Source: Paracamarosporium sp. OC-R06-R3
Lineage: Eukaryota > Ascomycota > Dothideomycetes > Pleosporales > Didymosphaeriaceae
Length of the DNA stretch: 64,000 bases
Reading direction: 5' to 3'
Assembly: GCA_019828545.1 (NCBI GenBank)
Contig: JACVRA010000148.1
Span: 310,001-374,000 of the forward strand
The position numbers and the translations under genes are program-made. Every line of letters begins with the position of its first letter. The first letter of the stretch is position 1. Positions 30,888-44,783 of this stretch are shown here, one piece after another. The notes beneath the pieces are model-generated. The model saw only the letters and a list, made by a program, of their open reading frames with translations, was not told the origin of the DNA and searched no databases.

Positions 30888-33711
30888 GCCTGCTATAAAC
30901 TTAGCAAAGGGAAGTTGCTATGTAGGAAGACGTCGCTTTTTGCTGAAATCTGTGATGTCGGCAGGTGCCATCTCTTTTTAGAACACGAAAATCCTGCTTC
31001 ATAAAGAAGGGTGAGAGTATTCATAGTGTTGTACAATGTTTTGAGTGTGAGCATGATGCAAGATTTAAGGACAGAATACAGGTGTGTGTATGTTCTTGCC
31101 AGTTCGCACACCTGAGGTGCATCGTGCTCTTCGAATGAGCAGCAACGTGCCATCTGAATTGTCGTTAGACTGCAAACTCTAATAGAGCTCTCAAGGTTGA
31201 CTGGGCCTCTAACAAGGGATTGCAATAGACGTTGGCATTGGGGTAAATCACTAGAACCTAGGCGTAAACGAAAACGTGTAGTCAGTAACATGTGGTTGAC
31301 TAAGCTTGTCAGCAGACGGTCGAAAACAGTACTTGCACTCCTTAAATACAAACGAAGCAAAAGTACGAGCGCATTAAGTTCCAAATCTTGCCACCAGAAA
31401 GGGCACCAGCCCGAAATTCATGAGAAGGGCGTGGAAACAGCATTGGATTTTACCTGAGTATGTCTCGCCCTGTTACAAAGGCATCAAATGAGCAGAATAG
31501 TCAAAATAGTAGCATAGCATTGAGCTCACCTGTTCAGAGCGAATCAAGAATCTTGATATCTCAAAACATAAGCATCACACACAAGGCGTTTATTTCTCAT
31601 AGTCTGTGTAATTTCGAAATGCCCCCCACGTCTCGCTATTTCGGCAAGCTTAGACATACCTCAATCCGTAAAGTGACACAGTACATCTGGCCAATGTCTC
31701 TTTTGCGGATCTGGCATGGTAATACGTACAACGATAAGAAACGTAACTACTACTATCTCTACAATAGATAGTGACATCAACAATCTATACATCTCACACC
31801 GACAGGATGGTAGGCGGACTCCAACACCAGGCCTAACACCCACTCGATCACAATAGTCTCCGCACTCCCGCGGTCACATCCCGGGCGTTTGCGGAGATAC
31901 GTGGGAACCTGAATTTGGGAGAGCTGTCTCTATGTAGTTAGCTGCTACTATTTTTGCAGCAAAAGAACTTCCTGCACGGGAGAACGAACAGGCCATCAGA
32001 TCGCGTCTCACCTCGGACCCTCAAGTATCGGAGAAACGACACCCCGAGCTTGGCTGGGCGAGAAGTGCGATACAAAACCCTATGAACTAGATACCACAGA
32101 TACGAGCAATGTGTTCGGCGTGCGGGAGGCTTCCACGAGGAACGGGTGGCCCGAGGTTGGCGCTTTGAGCGCTAGAGCAGCGCAGGTAAACGAAAGCGAG
32201 ACCGAAAATGCTGCGAATGCTCCTTTTCTTGTTTGAGTCGCTAGGAGTGACCCGAATCACTGTGGCACTGTCTGCTTGGGCGCTTTCTTAACGTTGCACG
32301 AGCCTCTATATCAGACGTCTGTTTGAATAGCATGGCTGTTATGGCGATCTTGAAGGGTTCATGGATAACAGTAACGCAATGAGGCTTGCGGACTGTGCAC
32401 TCACATCGCTTACCCTTGAAGCACCCCAAACACATGACTACAGGCACTCTCGCATGCCGACCTTCCCCTCTGAGGAGGCACTGCGAAAGTCCAGAGCACG
32501 CGGTACAAAATAACTCGTATTAGCCAAGTCAAAAGCCTGACTCGGTACCGCGCCTCGTTGATAATGACTCGAGCGACATATGCCTTTCGTCAGCGACGTG
32601 TTGGGAGCTGTTTACCACGTCAGTATAGATACCACCGCTTTGCTATAGCTAGGTCGAGTGGTGATGATCTCTCTTCATTTTGTTTGTGCTGGGAACCCTC
32701 GCCCACATTTATCCGCCCAAACAGCCCAGATACCCAAATCAAAGGCCTGGGCAGGATCGATTAGAACCGCCAATCATCCGATGATATGTCGACACCCTGC
32801 CCACGCCTAGCACCGAGGCTCAATCCTCCTTCCCGTTCCGGCGCCGCAGCATCGGTACGGCACTTGTGATGAGCCGGACCGGAGAAGGGTCTCTTACAGG
32901 AAGGAAAAATTCGTCGCGGATTTCTATCGCGTGGCAGGCTTGAGGTGAGCTGCGCCAAACTTGCTTGTGGTTCTTGTGGGGCCTGGTGGTTGCGGGGAAT
33001 TGCGTGCTAACTCCCGGGTGCGCGATGCCCGCTGTTAGTGCACTTTGTAGAGTCCGGTGGGTAGTTCGGGGACTATCCCCAACTAAATCCAAGACAGCAC
33101 TGTATACTCGATAGATGATTGACTGAGTGGAAAAACTCGAGCGTTTCCCGATGCTCTCATCGACGCTGGGTCTTTCATTTCGGGGTTCGCGGTTGCCTTC
33201 TCAGACAGTGATTTGAGTTAAGTGTTCTGGCCCCATAAAGCGGTCGTCCCCTCGCAAGGTCCCAACCACGTCCGCCCCAACCCGCACAGACACACGCCTG
33301 ATCTTCAGAAGTCGCCGTCCATCCTTCAGATTCGCTCGCCTAGCCAAAGTGCCCCTGTCCAATCCATCCTGACGGGTTCGATACCCTGTTCCTGGACCAA
33401 CCGACTTCCCTTTTGGACGCCATGCCTGCGTGCTCAGCTCGTATCCCGCGAAGTCGGCCACTGTCGCCCGCTGGCTATGGCGTTCGTACTTGAGGGCTTG
33501 CCGTCGCTCTTGGGGCGTTCAGGTGTGGCTCCCTCTTACCACTTGGGACCTGCGTGCTGGCGTTGCGGCTGTTAGACAAGCTCAGCGCTGGAAACGAACG
33601 ACTGCAGGACCGGCTCTCATACTCCACGATTGCGATACTCATCAACTACGGATGTATCCCACATATCGGTAATCAGCGCTCGACCGTGATAGCCCGTTCA
33701 CGACAGCGACC
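30888..33711. other. Long gene-poor region
   Basis: 2824 bp. Many short frames overlap on both strands, none with a recognisable family. One ATG-less open stretch on the plus strand (about 31906-32237) stays open for about 110 codons, with segments such as TNGWPEVGALS-like composition, but has no start or homology I can name. No tandem repeat or transposon ends seen. Confidence 0.45.
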
Positions 33712-34245
33712 ATGGCACCGAGGCCACTGGACCAGAATGGAGCTCCGCAGCAGCCAACGACGCCGGACCGCCCGGGGCCCTCACATTCTGCCACAAGTAG
33801 CCCTATGTCGTCGCCGTCGGTCGTCCAGGCTGGCGAGATCATGCTCATAATCTCACTTGTCCTAATTCTCTTCGTCGTTCTCGCCGTAACGATCCATTTC
33901 TACCTAAGGCGACAGAAACGACAACGTCGCAAACTGTCACCGAAGAAAGGAGGAAAAAACTCAGATGCACAACCTGAGCTGCAGTCCAGGGAAAAGAAGC
34001 TCGCTGAGCTGGTGGGAACACCGCTTTGCGAAATAGGGGAATCAGAGCCGAGACATGAGATGGAGGATGCGGAGGTCCTCGAACGGCATACTATTGAGGA
34101 ACCGGAGCATCCTGGCGCCAATCCGGTACATCTAGTTAGCCCTCTTACTCCTAACTACGATGCTGGCCGCATGTTCGGAGACATGTCGACTCGTACTGGC
34201 ACACAACCAGAGGCTGGCGTATATGCAGCATATCTGGCGCGATGA
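33712..34245 (+). CDS. Single-pass membrane protein of unknown function
   Basis: Single exon, 177 aa. Residues 1-40 are Pro/Ser/Gln-rich, an extracellular-like stretch without a signal peptide. Residues 43-65 form one strong membrane helix (IMLIISLVLILFVVLAVTIH), directly followed by a positive cluster RRQKRQRRK that predicts an N-out, C-in topology. The cytosolic tail is acidic (MEDAEVLERHTIEEPEHP) and ends with AGVYAAYLAR. This layout occurs in many small Pezizomycotina membrane proteins. No known domain. The ATG at 33712 sits in a reasonable context (GACCATGGCA). I accept it mainly because of the clean helix and topology. Confidence 0.55.
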   Translation: MAPRPLDQNGAPQQPTTPDRPGPSHSATSSPMSSPSVVQAGEIMLIISLVLILFVVLAVTIHFYLRRQKRQRRKLSPKKGGKNSDAQPELQSREKKLAELVGTPLCEIGESEPRHEMEDAEVLERHTIEEPEHPGANPVHLVSPLTPNYDAGRMFGDMSTRTGTQPEAGVYAAYLAR

Positions 34246-35398
34246 ACAGGAGATAGCGGAAGGATTCGTACTCGCTTTCGCTTTACGAATGCCATGTTAG
34301 GCGAGCGTATTGGATAGCTCAGATCGGAACATGTGCTTAACAAAAGCCGAGCCCCAGTCTGTCGTAAGTCTTCTCTGTGAAACTTGCAATTCCAATCTAA
34401 CCCGCATAAGCTCTACATTCTGAGAACGCTCGTCGACATACTCCACGTATCGTACATTTTCGCCACCCGTAAATGCGTTAGTGGAACAACGGACTCAATC
34501 GTGCTGTCTCTAGCCCAGAAGCGATCGTGTCACCTATCGATGCTCCGGGATCGAAGTAAATTAGAGACGACCTGTTGCACAACGCAAGAAGGAACATGGT
34601 CAGACAAAATGGGAGTAGAAGCAGGTTAAGGGAAGCATCCACAAGGAGCTTGACCCGTCGGACGTGAGCCGCCTCGATAGAGAAGATGTCCAGATAGCGT
34701 CGCCAATACAGCGACTATGGAACTCAACCAAAACCTTTGATCACCATAAGCCAGCGTACTTCCATATCTGTCGCACCCTGTATGAGTATGTGCATACCGT
34801 ACTCACAATTTCTCTCCTCAACCTTCTTAGTCACCTGCCAAAGTCCATTTCCGCTGACAAAAAAAAAGGAAAACCCTTAATAGCACCTTGCGTATGAAGA
34901 TTACATCACTGCTTTGATCGTCCTGGCCGTGCGCAGTGTCGATCAAAGCCAGCAATGTCTGGATGCCGCATGCCGCAGATCCACATTTGCGCTATGATTC
35001 TCCATCGATCCGTGTTCGTGGTCCAGGAGGCTGACGGCACCAACACATGTCATAACGTATAGTCAAATCCCGCACTTTCACACATACCGGAAGAACATCA
35101 CCAAACTCAGGTCCTACGATCCAAAGTTCTTAAGATAAGAAAGGATAAAGGTATTTAAAAAATATATATATACCAAACCACACGTTATACATAAGATGAA
35201 CCCAGCCAACATACCAGCCCATCTGAAGGAAACGCCCCCTCTTTTGCCACACCCGTCTAATGCTCCTGGCCATATAACACCATTCATGCAGTTCAATCTT
35301 ACATATGTGCGCTAATAAGTCAACTTAAGAACACATTATTCATCCTAGACCATTCGCCCATACGCATCTCAGCGTCATTTTGGTGAAGGGATGATAAT
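34246..35398. other. Intergenic region
   Basis: 1153 bp, the last part being the PKS 3' region on the opposite strand. No accepted gene. An AT-rich tract lies around 35150-35170. Confidence 0.5.
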
Positions 35399-38300
35399 CT
35401 AGACAAAGGCCCTGATCGCGTTGGCCACGACTTGTAGCTGTATGACATTAGCCAGACTTTCCTGACATGATGATGTAGGAAGAGAAGAAACAACATACCT
35501 GATCCGTAGCCTTCATAAGCGTGAAGTGATTTCCATCGATCCTTTCGAACGTGAATGGACTGCTACCTAGTAGCCTATCCCACCCATTGGGACCAAAATC
35601 CGTCCTGTTATTCAGCATCCACTTCATGCTCTTGCTCTCATCGCCACGGACTTCTGGACGTGGGCTATTGGGGTACCTGCAGACGCCGTATCTCGCCCAG
35701 ATGGCGAGGACCTTTGGCGCGCGGGACGCCGCGCTGGCGGGTATAGGCTGCGGCTTATACTCATCGAGGGCCTTGATGGTAGCCGAAAAGTGCGGGAGAA
35801 GCCAATCGGGGATCTTGGCGCCATTGTCGCTGCCGAGGAGGCCGATTTCGGCAAAGAAGTCGTGCAGGCGGGAGGGGAGGGGCTCGAGGTCGATGGGGCA
35901 GGGAGAGTCGAGTAGGATGAGAGAGGAGACTGTCTCACCGGCTGCGAGGAGTTGAAGTGCTACTTCGTAGGCGACGACACCGCCAGCGGACCAACCTCCA
36001 AGATGGTAAGGGCCCTTTGGCTGGCGGCGGCGTACTTCCTCCAGGTACATGGTAGCGACACCTGAGATGCCGTTGCTCCATTCCGCGGGACAGGTCACAT
36101 ACGGGCAGTTAATCCCGAATATAGCGACGGAAGAGTCGATGGCAGGGATGCTGGCGTAGGAGGTAGCGGAGCCGGATCCATCAGCAAGCAAGAAAAGAGT
36201 CTTCTTGGCAGTACGGGGCTTCCCTTGAATGAGAATAGAGACTGCGCGGCGAACTGGGCCTGACGAAGTAGCCTTGGAGCTTGGCTTGCCCGACAACTTC
36301 TTGGGCGCTTCTTTGGCAGGCTTTGGGGCTTCCTTCTTGGGACTGAGGAACTCGGCGATGGCGTCGAAGGAGGAGTGGGTCAAGAAGAAGTCTGATTCGA
36401 GTTCAATCTCAGCCTTTTCTCTGAGGACACCGCAGAGGGTCATGTTCATGAGCGAGTCGATTCCGAGCGACAAGAGGTCGTTACATCCGACGACATCCTC
36501 TAGGGGAACACCCATCTCTTCGGAAATCGTCTCAACGAAAAGTTGAAGTAGATTACCCCTGTTGGAGGGTGTGCTGAGCAGTTCAAAATCGGGAGGGGTA
36601 GCAATAGCAGGTGTGGGTAATTCATCAGCCGATGTGTCATCGTCAATAACAAGGGCAGGCGCTTCCTCGAACGTAGTACCTTCACTGACATAGGTTCTAT
36701 ACAGGTAGGCCTTGAGCCCTGCGATAGTTTCGCAGTCCGTGAACGTGTGCGGAGGAAGGTCAAGGTCAACAGCTTCCCTGAGCTTACCTAGAATCTGGAG
36801 AGACAACAAGGAGTCAATTCCCAAGTTCGAGAACTCGCAGTCATCACCAAGTTCTTCTTCAGAAAGCTCGGACTCAGCAGAGATCACAGCCATAACCTTA
36901 GACACGATAGTAGAGGCAGAGGTGGCGGCGGGATTGACGAGCTTGGCGGTGATGGCGGTATTCAGTTTTCCGGCATTGACGGCGGCAGTGACCACCTTGG
37001 GAGCGACGGTGGTCTTCGCTACGACTACTGGCCGGGATGTAGGGGTGGGCTTGAGGACAGCAACAGGTATAGGGACAGCGGCAGCGACAGGCTTGGGAAT
37101 AGTAGGAGATACGCCTTGCGGTGGGAGGAACGTGTTGAGCACGGTGCGAGGGATGCGCTGGAACTTGAGTCCAGCACAAATACCGATGACTTTGCCACTC
37201 TCGAAAATGTAAACATCGCCAGCAATGACGTTGCTCTCACCCGTCGGCTGCATCTTGACATACGCGTTATAAGTCTTGTCCTTGGAAAGCGGCTCCGCAA
37301 ACTTGATGGCCTTCCAGCCGTGAGAGATGTGAACGAACTTGCTAGTGTCAATGGCGGTGGTGCCGTTTAAGATGAAACCACCCAAGTGTACAAGACTATC
37401 AATCCAGAAGGGGCTAACGTGGTAGTTTCCATCTTTTTCAGTGGTCTGGAACTTGACGGTGGAAGTACCTTCGAAGTTGGCTCCGTCGACAATAACCTCT
37501 TCCATGCCCTGGAAAGGAGCTTTGTAATCAACGAACATGGAGAAGAGCCTGTAGGCAAGACCGCGGGATATCTTGTCTGCTTGATTTTTGGCCAGTCTCT
37601 CCTTGAGAGTTTCGATACGAGCCTCGAGGAGGTAAGAAATCGAGTTCCAGCTGTCACTCCATGCCGCAGGGTCCTCATATGTAACAACACAGTTCGCGTG
37701 GAGATTGACCTGATTGTTGGCATTTGTGTCAATGCTCTGGAAACGAAGCTTGATCTCACCCTTGGTCAGGTCCACATCGGCAGTGACTTCCAAAATGCGA
37801 CCTTCGGCATCATTCTTGAGGATGAGAGGCTTGAATACTTCCATGTCGTTACAGCTGATACCAGGAACAGCGGCTCCAGGGTTGATTTCCTTCCAGGCAT
37901 AGTCACCGAGCGTAAGTGCCATGTCAGCGTAGATGGAGGACGGGCAGAGACTGGTGTTGTTGACCTGATGACCAGACACAGCAGCGCGGAAGACGGGGTC
38001 GCTCACATCGGATTCTGTAACGATCTTACCGGTAGGACCATCATAGTTCTCCGAGACGATCCTATGGACAGAGCTAGTTGAAAGCTTGGATTGAGCAGGA
38101 GCAGCGGGCTGCACACTCTCGATCTTCTGGACTGTGGTGCGGGGCTCGGTCTTGTGCAGGCACCAATCGTTCACGTACTGGATCCAGTAGTTCTTATTGT
38201 CGAAGCTATAAGTCGGCAGGCTGAGCAGCTGGTGGGCAGAATCAAAGTCACGGTGGAACTCGCCAAAGTCAATGGGCACACCTGTGGTGTGCAAAGAGAT

Positions 38301-41300
38301 TAGAGACTTCGAAAGGCTCTTCCAAGAGTCCTCGCTCTTGTTGAGGGAGGCCACGGTATTGATAGATGGCGAAAAGGTGTTCTTTACCATTCCAGAACAG
38401 ATAGGATGCGGTCCGACCTCAACGAAGATGGTTTTATCGCCAACGAAGCCTTCTTGCTTGGCGGTCTTGAGAGCCTCAACGAAGTTGACTGTCTCCCTCG
38501 CGTGGCGGCAAAGATAGGAGATGTTGAAAACGCCCTGGTCTTCAACAACCTCACCAATCAGTGGCGCAATGACTGGGATAGTAGGAGTGTTGAACACAAC
38601 ACCGCCTGCGAGCTCCTCAAAGGTATCGAGAATAGGCTCGATCTGAGCAGAGTGGAAGGCATACGGAAGGTTGAGACGTGTGGTCTTGACCCCGTTCTGC
38701 ATCAGGATTGCGGTCGCAGAATCGATTTGCTTTACGCTACCTGCAACAACCGTTTCGGTAGGTGAGTTCAAGCAAGCAATTTCATACTGCGAGCCTTGCA
38801 GAGTAGCTTTAACATCCGAAGCCGAAGCTTTGGCAACCAGCATAGCATGTGTGTTCTCAGTACATTTCTCCAACAGAAGGCGTGCTCGGGTTCCCACGAG
38901 ATAGATTGTGTCTTCCATGGTGAGAACACCTGCTGCATAGAGAGCAGCATACTCTCCCAGGCTGTGGCCTGTGACGACTGAAGGCTTCACGCTCCACGAC
39001 TTCCACAAATGCAGCAAGGCAATCTGCACAGATACCAAGGCAAGCTGGGTCTCAAGGGCGGTCAATCCCTCTGTAGGAGTGCCATCCAGCGCAGGGAGGA
39101 AAGAACTAAAACCTTGAGCTTGCGCTAATCGATCAAGATGGAGGATAGTGGATCGGAAGATCTTGGATTGTTCAAGGAGAGTTTTGCCGAGACCAGTGTA
39201 GTATGCTCCTTGTCCAGTGAAAACGAATGCCGTCTTAGGAGTGGCCGAGGGCATAGGTGAGAAATTGCCTCCATCCGCCTTTTCCAAAAGAAGCGTTTTC
39301 AATTCGTCGAGGTTAGACGCAGCCACACCGATGCGGTAGTTGTGGTGCATACGACGCGCGGTCAAAGTGTAAGACAGGCTTGCGAAGTCTTCCGCCGAAG
39401 CATTCGCCGCAAAGGCAGCGATCGTCTTGGCTTGTCGTGCCAAAGAGGAGAGCGATTTGGCGGAAGTTACGAATGGCAAGTATGTGCGAGGGTCGGTACC
39501 TAGAGGCTTGGTCCGAGCAGGCCCGTCGCGGATCAGCATAGCGGTGTTACCACCAGCGGCACTGAAGTTATTGAGAAACACGGTTCTGTCCTTGCCTTCA
39601 GGCCTGGGGTAAGCAGTGTTTTCGAATGGCACTTTGATGTTGCGGACGACCAGGTCGGGGAAACCGGGGTTGATTTCGTGCTTGATACCAACGTGCTTAG
39701 GAATAGTGTTCTTCTGTAGCATGAGAAGCACTTTGATGAGTGCTCCAATACCAGCAGCGGCTTCACCATGACCAATGTTCGACTTCACCGCTCCGATATG
39801 CAGAACCTTTTTCGGATCCGTGCCACGAGCATGCTCAGGGGCAAAGACACTCGTAACCGAGCTAATTTCAGCCATGTCACCAGCCTGGGTACCTGTTCCG
39901 TGCATCTCAACGTAGCTGACATCTAAGGGATCGACGCCGGCTTCGTGAAGGACGCTCTGGTAGAGGTAAGCCTGGTTTCCAGCGTGAGGGTGGGTGATGG
40001 AAATGGCATCGGCGGAATGATTAGTAGCAGTACCTAGGATAACACCCAGAATGTTGTTCTTGTCAGCAATAGCGTCGTCCAATCGTTTCAACACAACGGA
40101 ACCGACACCATCAGCTCGACAGTATCCATCCGCCTTGCTATCCCAGGTCTTGCAAGAGCCTGTCTTAGAAAGAAACTGTCCACGGCTGAGGCCCGCAAAG
40201 ATATCAGGCGCACTAATGATATTCGCACCGCCTGCAATCGCGGTATCGCACTCGCCAGACCTCAAAGTCGAGCATGCAATCTGGATCGCCGCCATACTGG
40301 AAGAGCAAGCGGTGTCGACACTGTAGCTAGGGCCACGGAAACCAAAGTAGTAGCTGATACGACCAGGGGCAAACGCTCGCATACCCCCGGGAATGAAGTA
40401 TGTGCCAATGTTTTGCGCTGTATTGACCTCACGCCAATCGTCCGACGTTTGGCCGTAGAATGTACCAACACGGTCTTGCTGTGACGATGGTGTTGAGTTG
40501 AGGACAAAACCAGATTGTTCAAGCGCTTCATATGCCGTGACGAGAGCTAAACGGTGTATGGGATCAGTTTGGGTAGCTTCAGTAGGCGACATGTGGAAGA
40601 AGCGGGCGTCGAATAGGCCAGGTTCCTCGATGAATGCACCGAACGGTGTGTGGCTAGTGTTGTTGATCTTTCCAGTTGGGTCGTAGTGAGTCTCCGGATC
40701 GAAGCGATCTTTAGGAATCCTCTTGTGCATGTCTCTGCCCTGCACCAGGACATCCCAAAGCGCTTCGACATCAGGTGCACCGGGAAAGCGACCAGACATT
40801 CCGACAATGGCAATACTCGACGTATTTTGGACATGCTTCGAGCCAGTGTCAGCGTTTGACCACTGACTTAAATCTTGAAGCGTAATCGACTTGCCTTCAG
40901 ACTGAATTGCAGTCTGCAGGCTCTTAGTCGCTTGGGATGCTTCGAAACCGGTTAGTGCCGCAGCTTGCGAGAGCAGCGGGTCGCTTGCAACAGCCTTCGT
41001 GATCGAGGTCCATTGCACCGGCTTGCGGAGAATATCGGTAACGGCATCTGTGAAGAGGACGCTTGCGGTTACGGCTTCTGAGCGCTTTCCAGTGCTGGCG
41101 GAAAAGTTTGCCCTCCTGGGAGCGGGAATCTGGTTTAAGGCATCGGACCGTGACTGCATCACTTCTGAAACTTGCGCTTCGCTGTAGATATCGGCCACAT
41201 GCCAGAGTCCCACACTCTCTATGTCTTGCACGGCTGGAGATTGGAAAACCTTGGAGCTCTGCTTGAGCCAATCAAGGCGTGCAGGGTTCCCGTTGATCGT

Positions 41301-42023
41301 GCTTGCAGATTCGCTAATAGTCGAGATGAAGGCACGGTTGGTCACTGGAAGATTCTGGTCACCTTGTTAGATATTCGTCTCATTAGCTGTTTTGAAACTT
41401 ACTGCTGCTTCCTGGAGGCTCTGGAGCTCCGCCTGGAGTTCTTCGAAAGCAACTGGTACAACCAAGCTCCAGCTAGCGTCCGACTCACCAGTACTCCGGG
41501 CTGGGATCGAATATTTCTCTACTACTGCTCCCGTTCGGAATGCCAATCGCACGGATTCTACAGCAATGTCGGGTAAATCGATGATGTTCGCTGCGCAAGC
41601 AACGGCAGCAGCAGCCAGCTGGCCAAGGCCAGTCCCGACGAGAAGGTCATCTGTCGTGTCAAGGGTGTAATTGTTCTGCTCATGGTGGCTGCAGGCCCAA
41701 AGTCAGTAATCTACACCATCTGCAATAGGTCGTTGAACACACCCGATGAAGTTGACCAACTCAGCAATCACCAATAGTGCGCTGGAAACTTCCACACGCT
41801 GGATTCTGGAGGCAGCATGTCGCTCGCTCAGATCGAATACGCTGTTGAAGGGCGGTATCTGATTCCTAACATCCCTGGGAAGATTCCATACTTCTGCCCT
41901 GAGGGCGGAGTATGCTTTCTCGAGGAAGGACTTGACAAGTACGGTCTTTTTCTTCGCTTCGTGCGCTCGTCGAATAAGACCTCGAGTATCTGGTAGTTGG
42001 TCCGGAAACAAAGAAACAGACAT
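35399..42023 (-). CDS. Non-reducing polyketide synthase SAT-KS-AT-PT-ACP-ACP-TE
   Basis: Exons 42023-41743, 41688-41403, 41354-35499 and 35437-35399 give 2153 aa. It builds an aromatic polyketide from acetyl/malonyl units. Order: SAT (about 1-350); KS from about 369 with DTACSSS (Cys-539), MHGTGT (His-674) and KSNIGH (His-718); AT with GHSLGE (Ser-987); product template with His-1318 and Asp-1508; two ACPs, GIDSL with Ser-1704 and Ser-1823; TE/Claisen cyclase with GWSAGG (Ser-1978) and the late GNHFTLM. The SAT motif reads G-T-G-L-G at 112-116, so Gly-114 replaces the usual Cys of GxCxG. The last exon (LQVVANAIRAFV) restores a normal TE end. The TE linker (DFGPNGWDRLLG) resembles the naphthopyrone/THN/cercosporin synthase group. 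Product unknown. Confidence 0.97.
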
Positions 42024-43149
42024 ACTTAGGAAAGAACGACGAAACACAGAAGCAAGAAGCCACAGAGCGAAGGGGGTGATACCATGAAAGGGTGGCGTGA
42101 GAGGAATATGCGAGCAGCAGAATGAACAGACGGGACAAATGGCAGGGTCTATGCTTCAAGACCTCTGGCGTCGGGTTTGGAGTTACAGCATGTTGTGGGG
42201 TTGGTCCGGGACGCTTTCGAAATACAATGCCCGTCTAACACAATCTGACCGTTGCCACGCGAGCTGTGGGGCCCCATACCAGAATCGCATAAGTTTGAGC
42301 CTCATTTCCTGGTCACTGGTACACCTGGTCACGAAATTGTGTTGCTGGACTTACTCGATGTGTGAAGTTTTAGGTAGGTTTGGGTCCTTCACCTCGCTCA
42401 GTTTTAATTCCATTTGTCGATTTGAACTGGTCTTTCTGACGATTTTATTGACTGTCAGTCTTCGGGTCATTAAAAGCAGAATAACGTGCGTATCGCGCTG
42501 TCTTGATGCGGAATCGGTTCCCGAACTAAGCGAAGTATCTTTCAACTCACAAAAAGCCTCGGGATACCCGTGCGCTCGGTCAAATACGCGATTGAGCGAA
42601 TCATGACCCACCATGCTATATAAACATGTCTGGTTGTGTACCGGGCGTAACCTGGGGAGGCATGCCACCCAAGCCTATCATAGCTTCTGGCATATAGAAA
42701 ATCGAGCGGCGCGCATCCAAATGGGTGATTCTGGTATCATCTAAGACTGCATATTAATGCGGATCATGCCGAAAAGCGCGAACTGTTCCGATATGATGCA
42801 TCGACACAGGGTAGCATTAGCTAGATCTGTTTTGTGGCTGTGGCGATTGCGATCGATGGCTAATGGTACGACTCTCGATCGACGCAACTTGCCGTAAGCG
42901 ATATATTATTAACCAGTACTCGGGCTGTCAACCGGGTCTCCGCAATTACAGTCCATCATGAGTGGCAATACTCGGCTTTCGGTGAAGCTCGTGTTCTGAC
43001 ACGGCGGTTACCGACCATGGAAGCGATAGTTCCAAGATCAGGAGATTCATCTAGAAGAACCAACATATCATCGTTGTCTGGCACAGTGCATTTTGAGTAC
43101 TTACACCCTTAAAATCTACGCAAGTGTTCAACAGTAGTGCCTTATCAAC
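42024..43149. promoter_or_regulatory. PKS upstream region
   Basis: About 1.1 kb between the PKS start and the oxidase relic. Contains the PKS promoter. Frames here (for example 42097-42606) have no signature. Confidence 0.45.
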
Positions 43150-44783
43150 AGCGATAGTGTCTTCTCAACGACCGCGACCAAACTCGATCAAGATGAATGC
43201 AACTAATGTCACTGCTCACCGTGAAATTGAGGAGCACTTTGAAGTGTTCAACGGTGTTGACGCCCGACTTAAAAGGATACACCGACGTCATCATCAGATG
43301 GGGTGACAAGATGCAGAAGAAGGTGGTAAGTTGGTTCGACATACGCAGGCTGACTGTGGCCTACAGTTCCTGATAGCAATGGCTGTGTATAGTCGTCTAG
43401 CCCACAACAGCAGAGGATATCGCCACTATAGCCCTACTATTAAAAGAGTTTTCTATGTCGCTTGCCGTATATGGTGGAAAAAACAAAAACCGGGTCCAGT
43501 GGCACCACCCCATCGAGGGTGGCCTTCAAACCGACATGGGTTACATGCAGGGTGTGTCTATTGACCTGAGCAACAACACTGCCAAGGTACATGCAAGGTC
43601 GTTGCCTTTTGGAAAGATAATGACGAAGCTACCGCACCTTATAATCTCACTATGATTGGAGGTATAAGCAATCACACTAACGTCGGTGACTTGCAAGTTT
43701 TGTGGTATCCTGTTGCATTTGTGAACATAGTTGACGATGTACAAGATACTTGGTGGTGGTTACGGGTGGTTAACCGGACATCAAGATCCTACTCTTAATG
43801 AAGTTCGTGCGGTGACCGTGGTTCACGCGATTAGAAGCATCGTCGCTGCCTCCAGCGATGAAAAGCAGGATTTTCTCTGGGTGGTCCGTGGTGCTGGCCA
43901 TTACTTCGGTATCGCTATCGACTTCACCTGCTGACTGCATCCTCAGGAGAGACTTGTATGGAGCGAACACATGATCTTTACTGCTTCTAAGGATCTGGCC
44001 AACGCTGTCAACTTCGTCAATAGTTTCATCGCGACCACCGACGGCGCTTCTGCTATGGCTATGGGCTGACTCAACCTCTGTTCGTGCAAGAGCCTGCCGT
44101 TGTTGCGACCGTGTTCTATGATGAATCGGAGGACGAGGCCAGGGTGATCTTCAACGCCCTGATGGAATTGAACCCCAAGACTAACACCATCAAGGAGCGC
44201 TTTTACATTGAGTAGAACAGCCTCATGAACGGCCCCTTCGATTACGGCAATCGTAAGCTGTCTAAGGGTATGCCGTACACGCTGCCCCTCGGCCCCAAAT
44301 TTGTTCACTCGTTAATTGGTGAGCTAAAGAAGCTTCACTCCCAGGTTGAGGGCTCGACTAAGTCTATCATGCTGTTCGAGTTTTTCCACGTGGGCAAATT
44401 CGTGAAGCCATGGCAGGATGTGGCACACGCCATCCGCGGAGAGCGCGGCCAAATCATGCTTGGTTCGTTCTAGTTCAAGATATAGAACGACACGACAGAC
44501 AAATCGTGGGTGATTAACATGGCTTCCGTGGTTCGTGTCGAGCTCTGCCGTGTAAACGGAAAAGATGTGGCCGACTTAGTAGGTGAGGATGAAAACTACG
44601 ATGGTAAGTGCGCTCCTATATGCGTGAAACCAAGATAAGTCCATATCTGACAGTCGGACGCAGCGCCCTTCGTCAAACCTCAACGAACCTTGGCAAGGAC
44701 CTGCCGCGTCTCACAAGGTTTAAGCAAGAGTTTGATCCGGAGAACATGTTCAACAGGTCATACCTGCTTGTAAACGCGTCATA
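43150..44783 (+). pseudogene. FAD-linked (BBE-like) oxidase relic
   Basis: Pieces of a berberine-bridge-enzyme-like FAD oxidase occur in correct order but in different frames with many stops. In order: GYTDVIIRWGDKMQKK (43275-43322); a broken FAD-binding part with LAVYGG and GVSIDLSNNTAKV; LGGGYGWLTGHQ and FLWVVRGAGHYFGIAIDF (about 43743-43930), typical of the PP-loop region; FTASKDLANAVNFVNSFI; VVATVFYDESEDEA; LGPKFVHSLIGELKK, IMLFEFF; and near the end TRFKQEFDPENMFNRSYL. No intact open frame covers more than about 80 residues. The order and coverage show a full-length former gene, now dead, divergent from the PKS. Confidence 0.85.

Noticed and set aside
31906..32237. ATG-less open stretch of about 110 codons
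   Set aside because: No start, no splice partner and no homology; it could be a coding relic but cannot be supported.
37386..38081. 231-codon plus-strand frame inside the PKS
   Set aside because: It is antisense to the PKS product-template domain, whose residues are conserved; it is a shadow.
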